NCBI GenBank assembly: GCA_955651875.1
Contig: CATPAP010000154.1
Coordinates: 1-20,017 of the forward strand
Direction: 5' to 3'
From: Candidatus Dormiibacterota bacterium
GTDB taxonomy: Bacteria > Chloroflexota > Dormibacteria > Aeolococcales > Aeolococcaceae
Length of the DNA stretch: 20,017 nucleotides
In this document: one piece after another, positions 13,959 to 20,017 of the stretch
Layout of the letters: every line of letters starts with the position of its first letter
How positions within the stretch are numbered: the first letter of the stretch is position 1
Made by a program: the position numbers and the translations under genes
The notes under the pieces: model-generated
What the model saw: the letters and a program-made list of their open reading frames with translations, nothing else
Databases searched by the model: none
What the model was told of the DNA's origin: nothing

Positions 13959-15466
13959 GCCCAAAGGAGGACGGCGCGAGCAACCAGGGCGTCGGCACGC
14001 CGGGTTTCGTCAGGCGACACCGGCTGCACACCGACGAGCAGCACGCCGCCGCCGAAGCCGTTGCCGCGGAGATCCGCGAGAAGGGGCTGCGCACCGTGCG
14101 CGTGGTCATCGTCGACCAGCACGGCATCGCCCGCGCCAAGTTCCTCTCCGCCGAGGCCGCGATCGCCGCGATGAGCAGCGGTCTCGACTTCTCCGGCGCC
14201 ATCTATAGCCTCGACACCGGCAACAGCGTGTTCCCGCAGGCGTTCGGGGCCGGCGGCGGCTTCGGGATCCCCGAGCTCACCGGCTTCCCCGACGTGGTCA
14301 TCGTGCCCGATCCGCACACGTTCCGCGTGCTGCCCTGGGCCGACCGCACCGGCTGGGTACTCTGCGACGCGTACTTCAGCAACGGCAGGCCGATGCCGCT
14401 CGACGGCCGCGCCATCATGCGCGAGCAGCTGCGCCGTCTCGAGGCAGCGGGCTACGGGTACACCGCCGGACTCGAGGTCGAGTACTACATCGTCGGACTC
14501 GTCAACGAGCGCATCGCCCTCGAGGCGACCGGCGCGCCCCCGCCGCCACCGCTGGTCGACGTCGTCGAGCAGGGCTACCAGTACCTCTCTGAGACGCGCC
14601 TCGACGGCGTCGACGGCACGCTGCGAGCCCTCCGCGACGCGCTGTACGACATCGGCATCCCGCCGCGCTCGATGGAGGACGAGTGGGGCCCCGGGCAGAT
14701 GGAGTTCACATTCGCTCCGCTGGCGGGACTCAGCGCCGCCGACGCGATGATCATGTTCCGCACTGCGGTGAAGTCGATCTGCCGCCGTCGCGGGCTGCTC
14801 GCGACCTTCATGTGCTGGCCAGCGCTGCCCAACTTCTTCCCGTCGGGCTGGCACCTTCACGAGTCGCTCACTGAGGCAGGCAGTGGCGACAACGTCTTCG
14901 TCTCGGAGAGCGAGATGCTCTCACCGGTGGGACGGCAGTTCGTCGCCGGTCTGCTCGAGCACGCCAAGCCGATGACCATCTTCACCACTCCGACGGTCAA
15001 CGGCTACGGGCGGTTCCGCCCGTACTCCTTCGCGCCGGACCGCATCGGCTGGGCGCTCGAGAACCGCGGCGCCATGGTGCGCGTGCAGGGGGGGGCCGGC
15101 GACAAGGGGACTCACGTCGAGAACCGCCTCGGAGAGCCCGCCGCCAACCCGTACCTCTACATGGCGGCGAATATCGCCGCGGGACTCGACGGCATCACCC
15201 GCGGCGTCGAGCCCCCACCGCCGGTGACCGCCGACCCGTACGCCGAGGACGCAGAGCTGTTGCCGACATCGCTCGCCGCGGCGATCGCCGCGCTCGAGGG
15301 GGACACGTTGTTCCGCCGCGCCTTCGGCGACGCCTTCGTCGATTACTACCTGATGATGAAGCGCGCAGAGAACGCACGGTACGAGGCCGCTGTCGCCGAG
15401 CATCCCCCGCCCGAGGGCACCGTTGTATCGGAGTGGGAGATGCGTGAGTACTTCGAGGTCTACTGA
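13955..15466 (+). CDS. Glutamine-synthetase-like ligase (probable gamma-glutamyl-amine ligase)
   Basis: A 503-residue GS-family protein. N-terminal beta-grasp: VIVDQHGIARAKFL (51-64). Catalytic domain: GLEVEYY (172-178, metal-binding glutamates), GPGQMEFTF (245-253), GWHLHES (298-304), ENRGAMVRV (369-377) and VENRLGEPAANPYLYMAA (388-405). The fold and ATP/glutamate sites are therefore kept. The flap that in true GS reads YEAP with the ammonium-site Glu is YSFAP here (357-361), which suggests a substrate larger than ammonia, as in gamma-glutamylputrescine synthetase PuuA and FluG-type proteins. It starts at GTG 13955 with GGGAGG upstream and overlaps the regulator stop by 4 nt. Genes for transport, amidohydrolase and aminotransferase follow. 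The real acceptor amine is unknown. Confidence 0.9.
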   Translation: MSPKEDGASNQGVGTPGFVRRHRLHTDEQHAAAEAVAAEIREKGLRTVRVVIVDQHGIARAKFLSAEAAIAAMSSGLDFSGAIYSLDTGNSVFPQAFGAGGGFGIPELTGFPDVVIVPDPHTFRVLPWADRTGWVLCDAYFSNGRPMPLDGRAIMREQLRRLEAAGYGYTAGLEVEYYIVGLVNERIALEATGAPPPPPLVDVVEQGYQYLSETRLDGVDGTLRALRDALYDIGIPPRSMEDEWGPGQMEFTFAPLAGLSAADAMIMFRTAVKSICRRRGLLATFMCWPALPNFFPSGWHLHESLTEAGSGDNVFVSESEMLSPVGRQFVAGLLEHAKPMTIFTTPTVNGYGRFRPYSFAPDRIGWALENRGAMVRVQGGAGDKGTHVENRLGEPAANPYLYMAANIAAGLDGITRGVEPPPPVTADPYAEDAELLPTSLAAAIAALEGDTLFRRAFGDAFVDYYLMMKRAENARYEAAVAEHPPPEGTVVSEWEMREYFEVY

Positions 15467-15469
15467 CCG

Positions 15470-15823
15470 ATGGCGCTCCAGCACGTCGTGCTCTTCTTCT
15501 TTCCGGAGGAGCTGTCCGACGAGGACTACGCGGACATGCGATTGCAGGTCGCGTCATGGCCCGAGAAGATCGGCGGCATGACCCGCCTGCGTTTCGGGAG
15601 CGACCTCACCGGCGCGAGGACGCGCGGCTACTCGCGACTGCTGCACATGGAATTCGCCGGCACCGAGGACCTCAAGCAGTACCAGCAGCATCCCGTGCAC
15701 CAGGCGTTCCACCGCTGGCTCGTGGAGCGGCGTTGCACGCCGCTCGCCTTCGATTATTTCATCGACGACGACACCGATCTCATGGCTGAGGATACCGACC
15801 GCAGAGTGGAGGAGAGGCAATGA
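15470..15823 (+). CDS. Dabb (stress-responsive A/B barrel) family protein
   Basis: A 117-residue protein starting MALQHVVLFFFPEELSDEDY, with YSRLLHMEFAGTEDLKQYQQHPVHQAFHRWL in the centre. The opening H-V-V-L-F strand and the 'YQxHPxHxxF' segment are hallmarks of Dabb (PF07876), a dimeric ferredoxin-like alpha/beta barrel. Members range from stress proteins to small cyclases such as olivetolic acid cyclase. The start is 3 nt after the GS-like stop; the end overlaps the permease start as ATGA. Its consistent placement in this operon suggests a catalytic or binding role in the pathway, which I cannot name. Confidence 0.88.
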   Translation: MALQHVVLFFFPEELSDEDYADMRLQVASWPEKIGGMTRLRFGSDLTGARTRGYSRLLHMEFAGTEDLKQYQQHPVHQAFHRWLVERRCTPLAFDYFIDDDTDLMAEDTDRRVEERQ

Positions 15824-17319
15824 CAGTGACACGGAGCCCAGAACCGGCGCTGGCCGCCGGTCCGGCGGTGCTCACAGACGGCCAGAACACGCTGGCGCGC
15901 GGCGCGCTCAGCACCTGGGACGCGATCGCCATCTCGGTCTCGGTGCTCGCACCGGGCATGGCCATGCTGCTGAACGTGCCCGGAGTGGCCCTCGTCGCCG
16001 GCGGCTCGACGCCGCTCGCCTTCCTTCTCGGTGGCATCGGGGTGCTGGCGCTCGCGTTCGTGATCATCGGCTTCACGCGCCGCATGGCGTCGGCGGGGTA
16101 CGCATACACGTACGCCTCGAGGTCGATCGGCAAGGAGGGTGGCTTCGTCGCGGGATGGCTGTACGCCTTCGGCCTGGCGTGCTTCGTGCCGATGACCATG
16201 GCGGGAGTGGCTGGCCTGGCGATCAACCTGCTCGGGCTCGACACCAAGCTGTGGTTCCCGTTCTTCCTCATCGGCATGGCTCTTCTCGTGATCCTCTCGA
16301 TCATCCGGATCAAGATCACCACCACAGTCCAGCTCCTCGTCGGCGCGATCACCATCGCGGTGATCGTCCTCGTCGACCTCTTCGTCGTCGGCAAGGGAGG
16401 CAGCAGCGGCAACTCGTTCGCACCGTTCACCTTCGGTCACACCGTGTCGGGCGGGTTCAACGGCGTGTTCTACGGGATCATCCTCGGGGTCACCTCGTAC
16501 ATCGGCTTCGAGACCGCGGCCGACTTCGGCGAGGAGACGTCCCACCCCCGTCGCTCGATCCCGATCGCGATCATCGCCGCCACCGGCTTCGCGATCGTCT
16601 TCTACCTCCTCACCACGTACGCGCTGACCATCGGCTTCGGGATCAACAACGGAGCCGCTTTCGGCGGCGATTCGTTCGCGCTGAAGACCGTCGCGGGCAA
16701 GTTCATCGGGGGGCCGTTCCCCACTCTCATCGAGATCGGCGGCATGCTCTCCGCGTTCATTGTCTGCCTCGCCTGCGCGACGGCCGCCGCGCGGACGCTC
16801 TTCGCGATGGGTCGAGAGGGAGTGCTGCCCACGTGGTTCTCGAAGACTAACGCGCGCTTCAAGACCCCCGTCAACGCGACGGTGAGCGTCGCCCTCGTCG
16901 CCACGGCCGCGGCAGCCCTGATCGGGTTCGTGTACCCGCAGGCCGCCTTCGGAGGCGCGACGACGACCATCTACTTCTTCTATGCAACGCTGGGAACCCT
17001 GGCCGTGATCCTCGTCTACATCATGTTGTGCCTCGGCGGCATGGTGTTCTTCAGGCGCACCAAGGCAAGCTACAACGTGGCGCTGCATGCGCTGGTGCCG
17101 CTCATCGGCGCGGTGGTCTTCGGCGCCGCGCTCTACGGGTCGGTGTACCCGCAGCCGCCGTTCCCTCTCAACCTCACCCCGTACATCACCGCGATTTGGC
17201 TGGTCATCGGGATCGTCGCCGTGCTCGGGTTGCGGTCGCGGAACCCGGCAGCCGTCGAGCGCATCGGCTCGATCCTCGGTGAGGAGGGTGGCGAGGACGC
17301 CAAGCTGCTGTCGGCGTGA
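15820..17319 (+). CDS. APC-superfamily amino acid/amine permease
   Basis: A 499-residue membrane protein with about 12 predicted hydrophobic segments. The first segment (SVSVLAPGMAMLLNVPGVAL) carries the unwound-helix region of APC transporters; IGFETAADFGEETSHPRRSI before segment 7 is a signature (E-x-x-x-P-R-R-S-I-P) of the family. It is expected to import an amino acid or amine with protons or by exchange, thereby supplying the GS-like ligase. A strong ribosome binding site (GGAGGAG at 15808-15814) precedes the ATG at 15820, which overlaps the Dabb stop. Its stop overlaps the amidohydrolase GTG by 4 nt. Substrate unknown. Confidence 0.93.
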   Translation: MTVTRSPEPALAAGPAVLTDGQNTLARGALSTWDAIAISVSVLAPGMAMLLNVPGVALVAGGSTPLAFLLGGIGVLALAFVIIGFTRRMASAGYAYTYASRSIGKEGGFVAGWLYAFGLACFVPMTMAGVAGLAINLLGLDTKLWFPFFLIGMALLVILSIIRIKITTTVQLLVGAITIAVIVLVDLFVVGKGGSSGNSFAPFTFGHTVSGGFNGVFYGIILGVTSYIGFETAADFGEETSHPRRSIPIAIIAATGFAIVFYLLTTYALTIGFGINNGAAFGGDSFALKTVAGKFIGGPFPTLIEIGGMLSAFIVCLACATAAARTLFAMGREGVLPTWFSKTNARFKTPVNATVSVALVATAAAALIGFVYPQAAFGGATTTIYFFYATLGTLAVILVYIMLCLGGMVFFRRTKASYNVALHALVPLIGAVVFGAALYGSVYPQPPFPLNLTPYITAIWLVIGIVAVLGLRSRNPAAVERIGSILGEEGGEDAKLLSA

Positions 17320-18446
17320 TCGATGACCACGTCCATCCCTTCCCGCTCGCGTTCGAGCCTCTGGACCTGGCGAGGTTCACGCTCGACGTGGCCGTGGGGG
17401 AGGAGGCCGAGCGCCGGCGCCTGACCATCGAGCCGACGCGGCTGGTGACGGAGATGCTGCGCGTCCGACTGGCTCGCCACCTGGGGTGCGAGCCGGGCGA
17501 CGTGGTGGCGACACGCGACCGCGTTGCCCGCGGCGACTGGACGGGCTATGTGCGCGGGCTCTTTGCAGACTCGGGTACCACCGGGATGGTCATGGACGCC
17601 GGCTGGCAGGGCCTGCCGCCGGGTGGCGCCGAGCGGTACGCGGAGGCGTCGGGCGTGCCGGTGTGGGAGCTGGCACGGATCGAGCCGGTCGTCGACCGGC
17701 TGCTCGGCGAGGGTCGGGGTGCGCATGAGGTCATCGGCGCCGTCGATGCCTTCATGGAGGCGGCGGTGCACGACGGGGCCGTCGGCTTCAAGACGGTGCT
17801 CGCGTACCGCACCGGGCTCGCTGTGAACGTCGACGCCACGCTCGGGAAGGCGGAGCGCGAACTGGCCGCCGACCGCGACGCCGGCGTGCCGGTGCGCAGG
17901 AGTGGCAAGGCGCTGCGTGACCTGCTCTTCCTGCACGTGCTCGGCCGTTGCGCCGACGCCGACAGGCCGCTGCAGGTGCACACCGGGTTCGGCGACTCGG
18001 AGATCCGCCTCGCCGAGTCCGACCCACTGCTGCTCGAAGAGGCGCTGCGCACGCCGGCGGGATCGAGCGCGAGCGTCGTGCTCATCCACGGGTCGTTCCC
18101 ATGGCATGAGCAGGCGGCATACCTCGCCAGCGTGCGTCCCCGGGTGTGGACCGAGTTCTCGCTGTGCAACCTCTTCAGCCCGGCGACGACGGCGGACCGG
18201 CTGCTGAGGGTCCTCGACATCGCGCCGACGGGGCGCATCACGGTCGGGAGCGACGGCCACGGGCTGCCCGAGAGCCACTGGTTTGGGACCGTCGTGCTCC
18301 GCGACGCGTGGCAGACGGTGCGCGCCCGCCTCGCCGGCACGGTGAGCGGCGCGTGGCTCGACGACGCGCAGGACCGGCTGTTCGAACGCACCGCGCGTGA
18401 GCTCTACGGTCTGCAGCCGGCGCCGGAGCGATCGGGGGCATGGTGA
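17316..18446 (+). CDS. Amidohydrolase-superfamily protein (FluG N-terminal-domain-like)
   Basis: A 376-residue TIM-barrel metal hydrolase. It begins almost at once with the metal motif DDHVHPF (His5, His7), followed by VGFKT (Lys159, a candidate metal bridge), LQVHTGFGD (His222), VLIHGSFPW (His258) and VGSDGHGLPE (Asp313). These are the expected ligands of amidohydrolase_2-type enzymes, which hydrolyse or decarboxylate amides and carboxylates. Fungal FluG and plant NodGS join this kind of domain to a GS-like domain in one chain; here the two are separate genes of the same operon. GTG start at 17316 overlaps the permease stop. Substrate unknown; decarboxylase and hydrolase functions are both possible. 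Confidence 0.88.
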   Translation: MIDDHVHPFPLAFEPLDLARFTLDVAVGEEAERRRLTIEPTRLVTEMLRVRLARHLGCEPGDVVATRDRVARGDWTGYVRGLFADSGTTGMVMDAGWQGLPPGGAERYAEASGVPVWELARIEPVVDRLLGEGRGAHEVIGAVDAFMEAAVHDGAVGFKTVLAYRTGLAVNVDATLGKAERELAADRDAGVPVRRSGKALRDLLFLHVLGRCADADRPLQVHTGFGDSEIRLAESDPLLLEEALRTPAGSSASVVLIHGSFPWHEQAAYLASVRPRVWTEFSLCNLFSPATTADRLLRVLDIAPTGRITVGSDGHGLPESHWFGTVVLRDAWQTVRARLAGTVSGAWLDDAQDRLFERTARELYGLQPAPERSGAW

Positions 18447-19609
18447 GCCGCGAGCCCGCACGGATCAACCCGGCCGCCGCGGGCATGCCACGGTCCGGCA
18501 TCCGGGAGATCATGGACGCCGCATGGGGCCGCGCCGACGTCATCCGCCTCGTAGCGGGCGAGCCGGACTTCTCGACGCCCGCGCACATCGTCGAGGCGGC
18601 GCACGCCGCGGCGATGGAGGGCCCGACGGGGTACGTTGCCAGCGCGGGGATCCCGCAGCTGCGCGAGGCGCTGGCGACGAAGGTGCGCGAGCGCAACGGC
18701 TACACGGTGGCACCCGAGCAGGTGATCATGTGCCAGGGTGCGGTGGAGGGCATCTACGTCACCCTGCTGGCGCTGACCCGTGCTGGCGACGAGGTGCTGA
18801 TGCCCGACCCGGCGTGGCCGAACTTCCTGATGATGGCGCGGCTGCTCAACCTGTCGGCGGTGACCTACCCGCTCACCGAGGACGCCGGGTTCGTCCCGAC
18901 GGTGGAGACACTTGAGCGGCTGGTCACCGAGCGGACGCGGCTGATCGTGCTCAACTCCCCGTCCAACCCGCTCGGGTCGATCATCGACTCGGCGCGCATG
19001 ACCGAGCTGCTCGCCTTCGCCGACCGGCACGGGCTCTGGACGCTTTCGGACGAGTGCTACGACGAGATCACCTTCGACGCCAGTTTCGGCAGCCCCGCGT
19101 CGATCGCGCCCGACCGCGTGGTCTCGGTTTACAGCTTCTCGAAAACGTATGCGATGACCGGGTGGAGGATTGGCTACGCAGCCGCGCCTGCGGAGCTCGC
19201 GCCGACGCTGGCGAAGTGCCAGGAGCCGCTGCTGTCGTGTGTCAACACCCCGACGCAGTTCGCGGCGCTCGCCGCGGTGAGCGGGCCTCAGGAGGTGGTG
19301 GCGGCGATGCGCGACGCGTACCGGGCTCGGCGCGACCGAGCGCTGTCGGTGATCGAGGGCTCGCCGCTGCACGCCTTCACCCCGCGGGGAGCGTTCTACC
19401 TCTGGGTCGACGTCAGGAGCATCGGGCTGGCGTCGCGCGAGGTGGCGTGGCGGCTCCTGGATGAGCGGAGCGTCGCGGTCGCGCCGGGGACTGCGTTCGG
19501 TGGCGGGGGAGAGGGCTTCGTGCGTGTCTCGCTGGCGTCGTCCGAGGAGCACCTCACCGAGGGCCTACGCCGCCTCGTTGATTTCGCCGCGTCCTCGGTT
19601 CGGGTTTGA
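18440..19609 (+). CDS. PLP-dependent aminotransferase class I/II (AspC-like)
   Basis: A 389-residue fold-type-I aminotransferase. Motifs: IRLVAGEPDFSTPAHI (35-50), GPTGYVASAGIPQLREA (61-77), LNSPSNPLGS (171-180, Asn176), TLSDECYDEI (201-210, Asp204 and Tyr207), YSFSKTYAMTGWRIGY (231-246, PLP Lys235) and FVRVSLASS near the C-terminus with the carboxylate-binding Arg. The usual SPSNPTG has Leu instead of Thr. The start is ATG 18440 or the adjoining in-frame GTG 18443, which would give the GTGA overlap used repeatedly in this operon; ATG is annotated. Last gene of the rightward operon. It may handle the amine or keto product of the pathway together with the divergent aminotransferase. Confidence 0.92.
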   Translation: MVSREPARINPAAAGMPRSGIREIMDAAWGRADVIRLVAGEPDFSTPAHIVEAAHAAAMEGPTGYVASAGIPQLREALATKVRERNGYTVAPEQVIMCQGAVEGIYVTLLALTRAGDEVLMPDPAWPNFLMMARLLNLSAVTYPLTEDAGFVPTVETLERLVTERTRLIVLNSPSNPLGSIIDSARMTELLAFADRHGLWTLSDECYDEITFDASFGSPASIAPDRVVSVYSFSKTYAMTGWRIGYAAAPAELAPTLAKCQEPLLSCVNTPTQFAALAAVSGPQEVVAAMRDAYRARRDRALSVIEGSPLHAFTPRGAFYLWVDVRSIGLASREVAWRLLDERSVAVAPGTAFGGGGEGFVRVSLASSEEHLTEGLRRLVDFAASSVRV

Positions 19610-19643
19610 CGTGTGCGCCGGTGTCCCGTAGGCTGCTGGGCAC

Positions 19644-19736
19644 ATGAGCAAGCGACTCGTCGTCCTCGTACTCCTCGGCCTTCTCCTGATCGGGAGAGGG
19701 GCCTCGAGGTTCCGGAGGCGGCGCGGGCGCACGTAG
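19644..19736 (+). CDS. Possible 30-residue single-span membrane peptide
   Basis: ATG at 19644 opens a frame of 30 codons ending in TAG at 19734-19736: a two-residue basic start, one hydrophobic segment (LVVLVLLGLLLIG) and an Arg-rich tail (RFRRRRGRT). The topology fits a tiny bitopic inner-membrane protein. No strong ribosome binding site is seen, and nothing is recognised in databases from memory. It lies 34 bp after the aminotransferase stop in a 259-bp gap, otherwise empty. Confidence 0.35.
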   Translation: MSKRLVVLVLLGLLLIGRGASRFRRRRGRT

Positions 19737-19868
19737 GGCACAGGCCAGATCCAGATCCACAGAAGGTCCCTCTTCACGAGCGCTGGACGGAAGCCCGTGT
19801 GGAAGAGCCCTGAAGGCTGTACCCTTCCGCGATCGCCCGACTAGTCTCGACTTCTGGGGGTCACCACC

Positions 19869-20017
19869 GTGCCACGTCCACTCTTCGCCGCCGGAGCATT
19901 GGTCGCGCTTGCCGCGGGGCTGTCGCTGACCGCCTGCGGGAGCTCGTCGAACGGGCCGACATCGGCGCCGGCAGTCGCGCCTGCGGGCAACAACAGCTCC
20001 ACCTTCTGCACGCAGGC
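19869..20017 (+). CDS. Lipoprotein, N-terminal part only (possible ABC substrate-binding protein)
   Basis: From GTG 19869 the frame runs off the right edge: about 49 residues. A basic start (MPRPLFAAG), a hydrophobic core and the lipobox LTACG put the lipidated Cys at residue 23; then a Ser/Asn/Pro/Ala linker and FCTQ. GGGGG at about 19856-19860 serves as ribosome binding site. The signal closely resembles those of secreted binding proteins, but the mature part is not in the window, so the family is not assigned. Confidence 0.7.
   Translation, partial: MPRPLFAAGALVALAAGLSLTACGSSSNGPTSAPAVAPAGNNSSTFCTQ

Noticed and set aside
11634..13964. A 776-codon minus-strand open frame spanning the cupin, aminotransferase and regulator
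   Set aside because: Only its last 140 codons (the cupin) have family features; the rest is Arg/Pro/His-rich shadow sequence antisense to, or out of frame with, real genes.
13616..14860. A 414-codon minus-strand frame opposite the GS-like gene
   Set aside because: Lacks a coherent domain and opposes a fully motif-supported ligase.
15754..17088. A 444-codon minus-strand frame, rich in Asp/Glu/Arg/His
   Set aside because: Mirror of the APC permease gene; low complexity and no domain.
1..20017. CRISPR array, IS element, prophage or tRNA
   Set aside because: I saw no regularly spaced repeats, transposase or integrase motifs, terminal inverted repeats or cloverleaf sequence on either strand.

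Overview
The window is G+C-rich (about two thirds by eye), uses GTG starts freely, and is packed with overlapping start/stop codons. It encodes many Gly/Ser/Ala-rich lipoproteins with Cys lipoboxes. This fits a free-living, soil-type, high-GC bacterium, most likely Actinomycetota or a neighbouring lineage such as high-GC Chloroflexota/Dormibacterota. No rRNA or tRNA gene is present to decide, and I saw no IS element, CRISPR array or phage gene.

Left part (1-5179, all minus strand): a branched-chain-amino-acid-type ABC importer operon (livJ-like lipoprotein, livH-like permease, livM-like permease cut by the window edge), preceded by a good sigma70-type promoter candidate. Upstream lie a membrane protein fused to a spermidine-synthase-like domain and a small DUF4242 protein. 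An 18-bp tandem repeat and a 16-bp palindrome sit immediately in front of the fused gene.

Middle part (5180-10020): a decayed zinc alcohol dehydrogenase with at least four frameshifts and no C-terminus; a short GntR regulator preceded by a 28-bp dyad (probable autoregulatory operator); a convergent sarcosine/N-methyl-amino-acid oxidase; a Cys-containing propeller-like lipoprotein; and a divergently transcribed small cupin.

Right part (10021-19609): two divergent operons sharing one 139-bp control region. The minus arm is aminotransferase > cupin > short-chain dehydrogenase > class II glutamine amidotransferase. The plus arm is Lrp/AsnC regulator > glutamine-synthetase-like ligase > Dabb protein > APC permease > amidohydrolase > second aminotransferase. 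Almost every junction overlaps by 1-7 nt or abuts, so each arm is probably one translationally coupled unit. The inferred theme is uptake and breakdown of an amine or amino acid by gamma-glutamylation: permease imports, GS-like ligase glutamylates, amidotransferase-type hydrolase may deglutamylate, and dehydrogenase, aminotransferases and amidohydrolase process the carbon skeleton. The GS-like plus amidohydrolase pair resembles an unfused version of the eukaryotic FluG/NodGS two-domain protein. This is the best candidate for an undescribed pathway; the substrate cannot be read from the sequence.

The right edge holds a possible 30-residue membrane peptide and the start of another lipoprotein.
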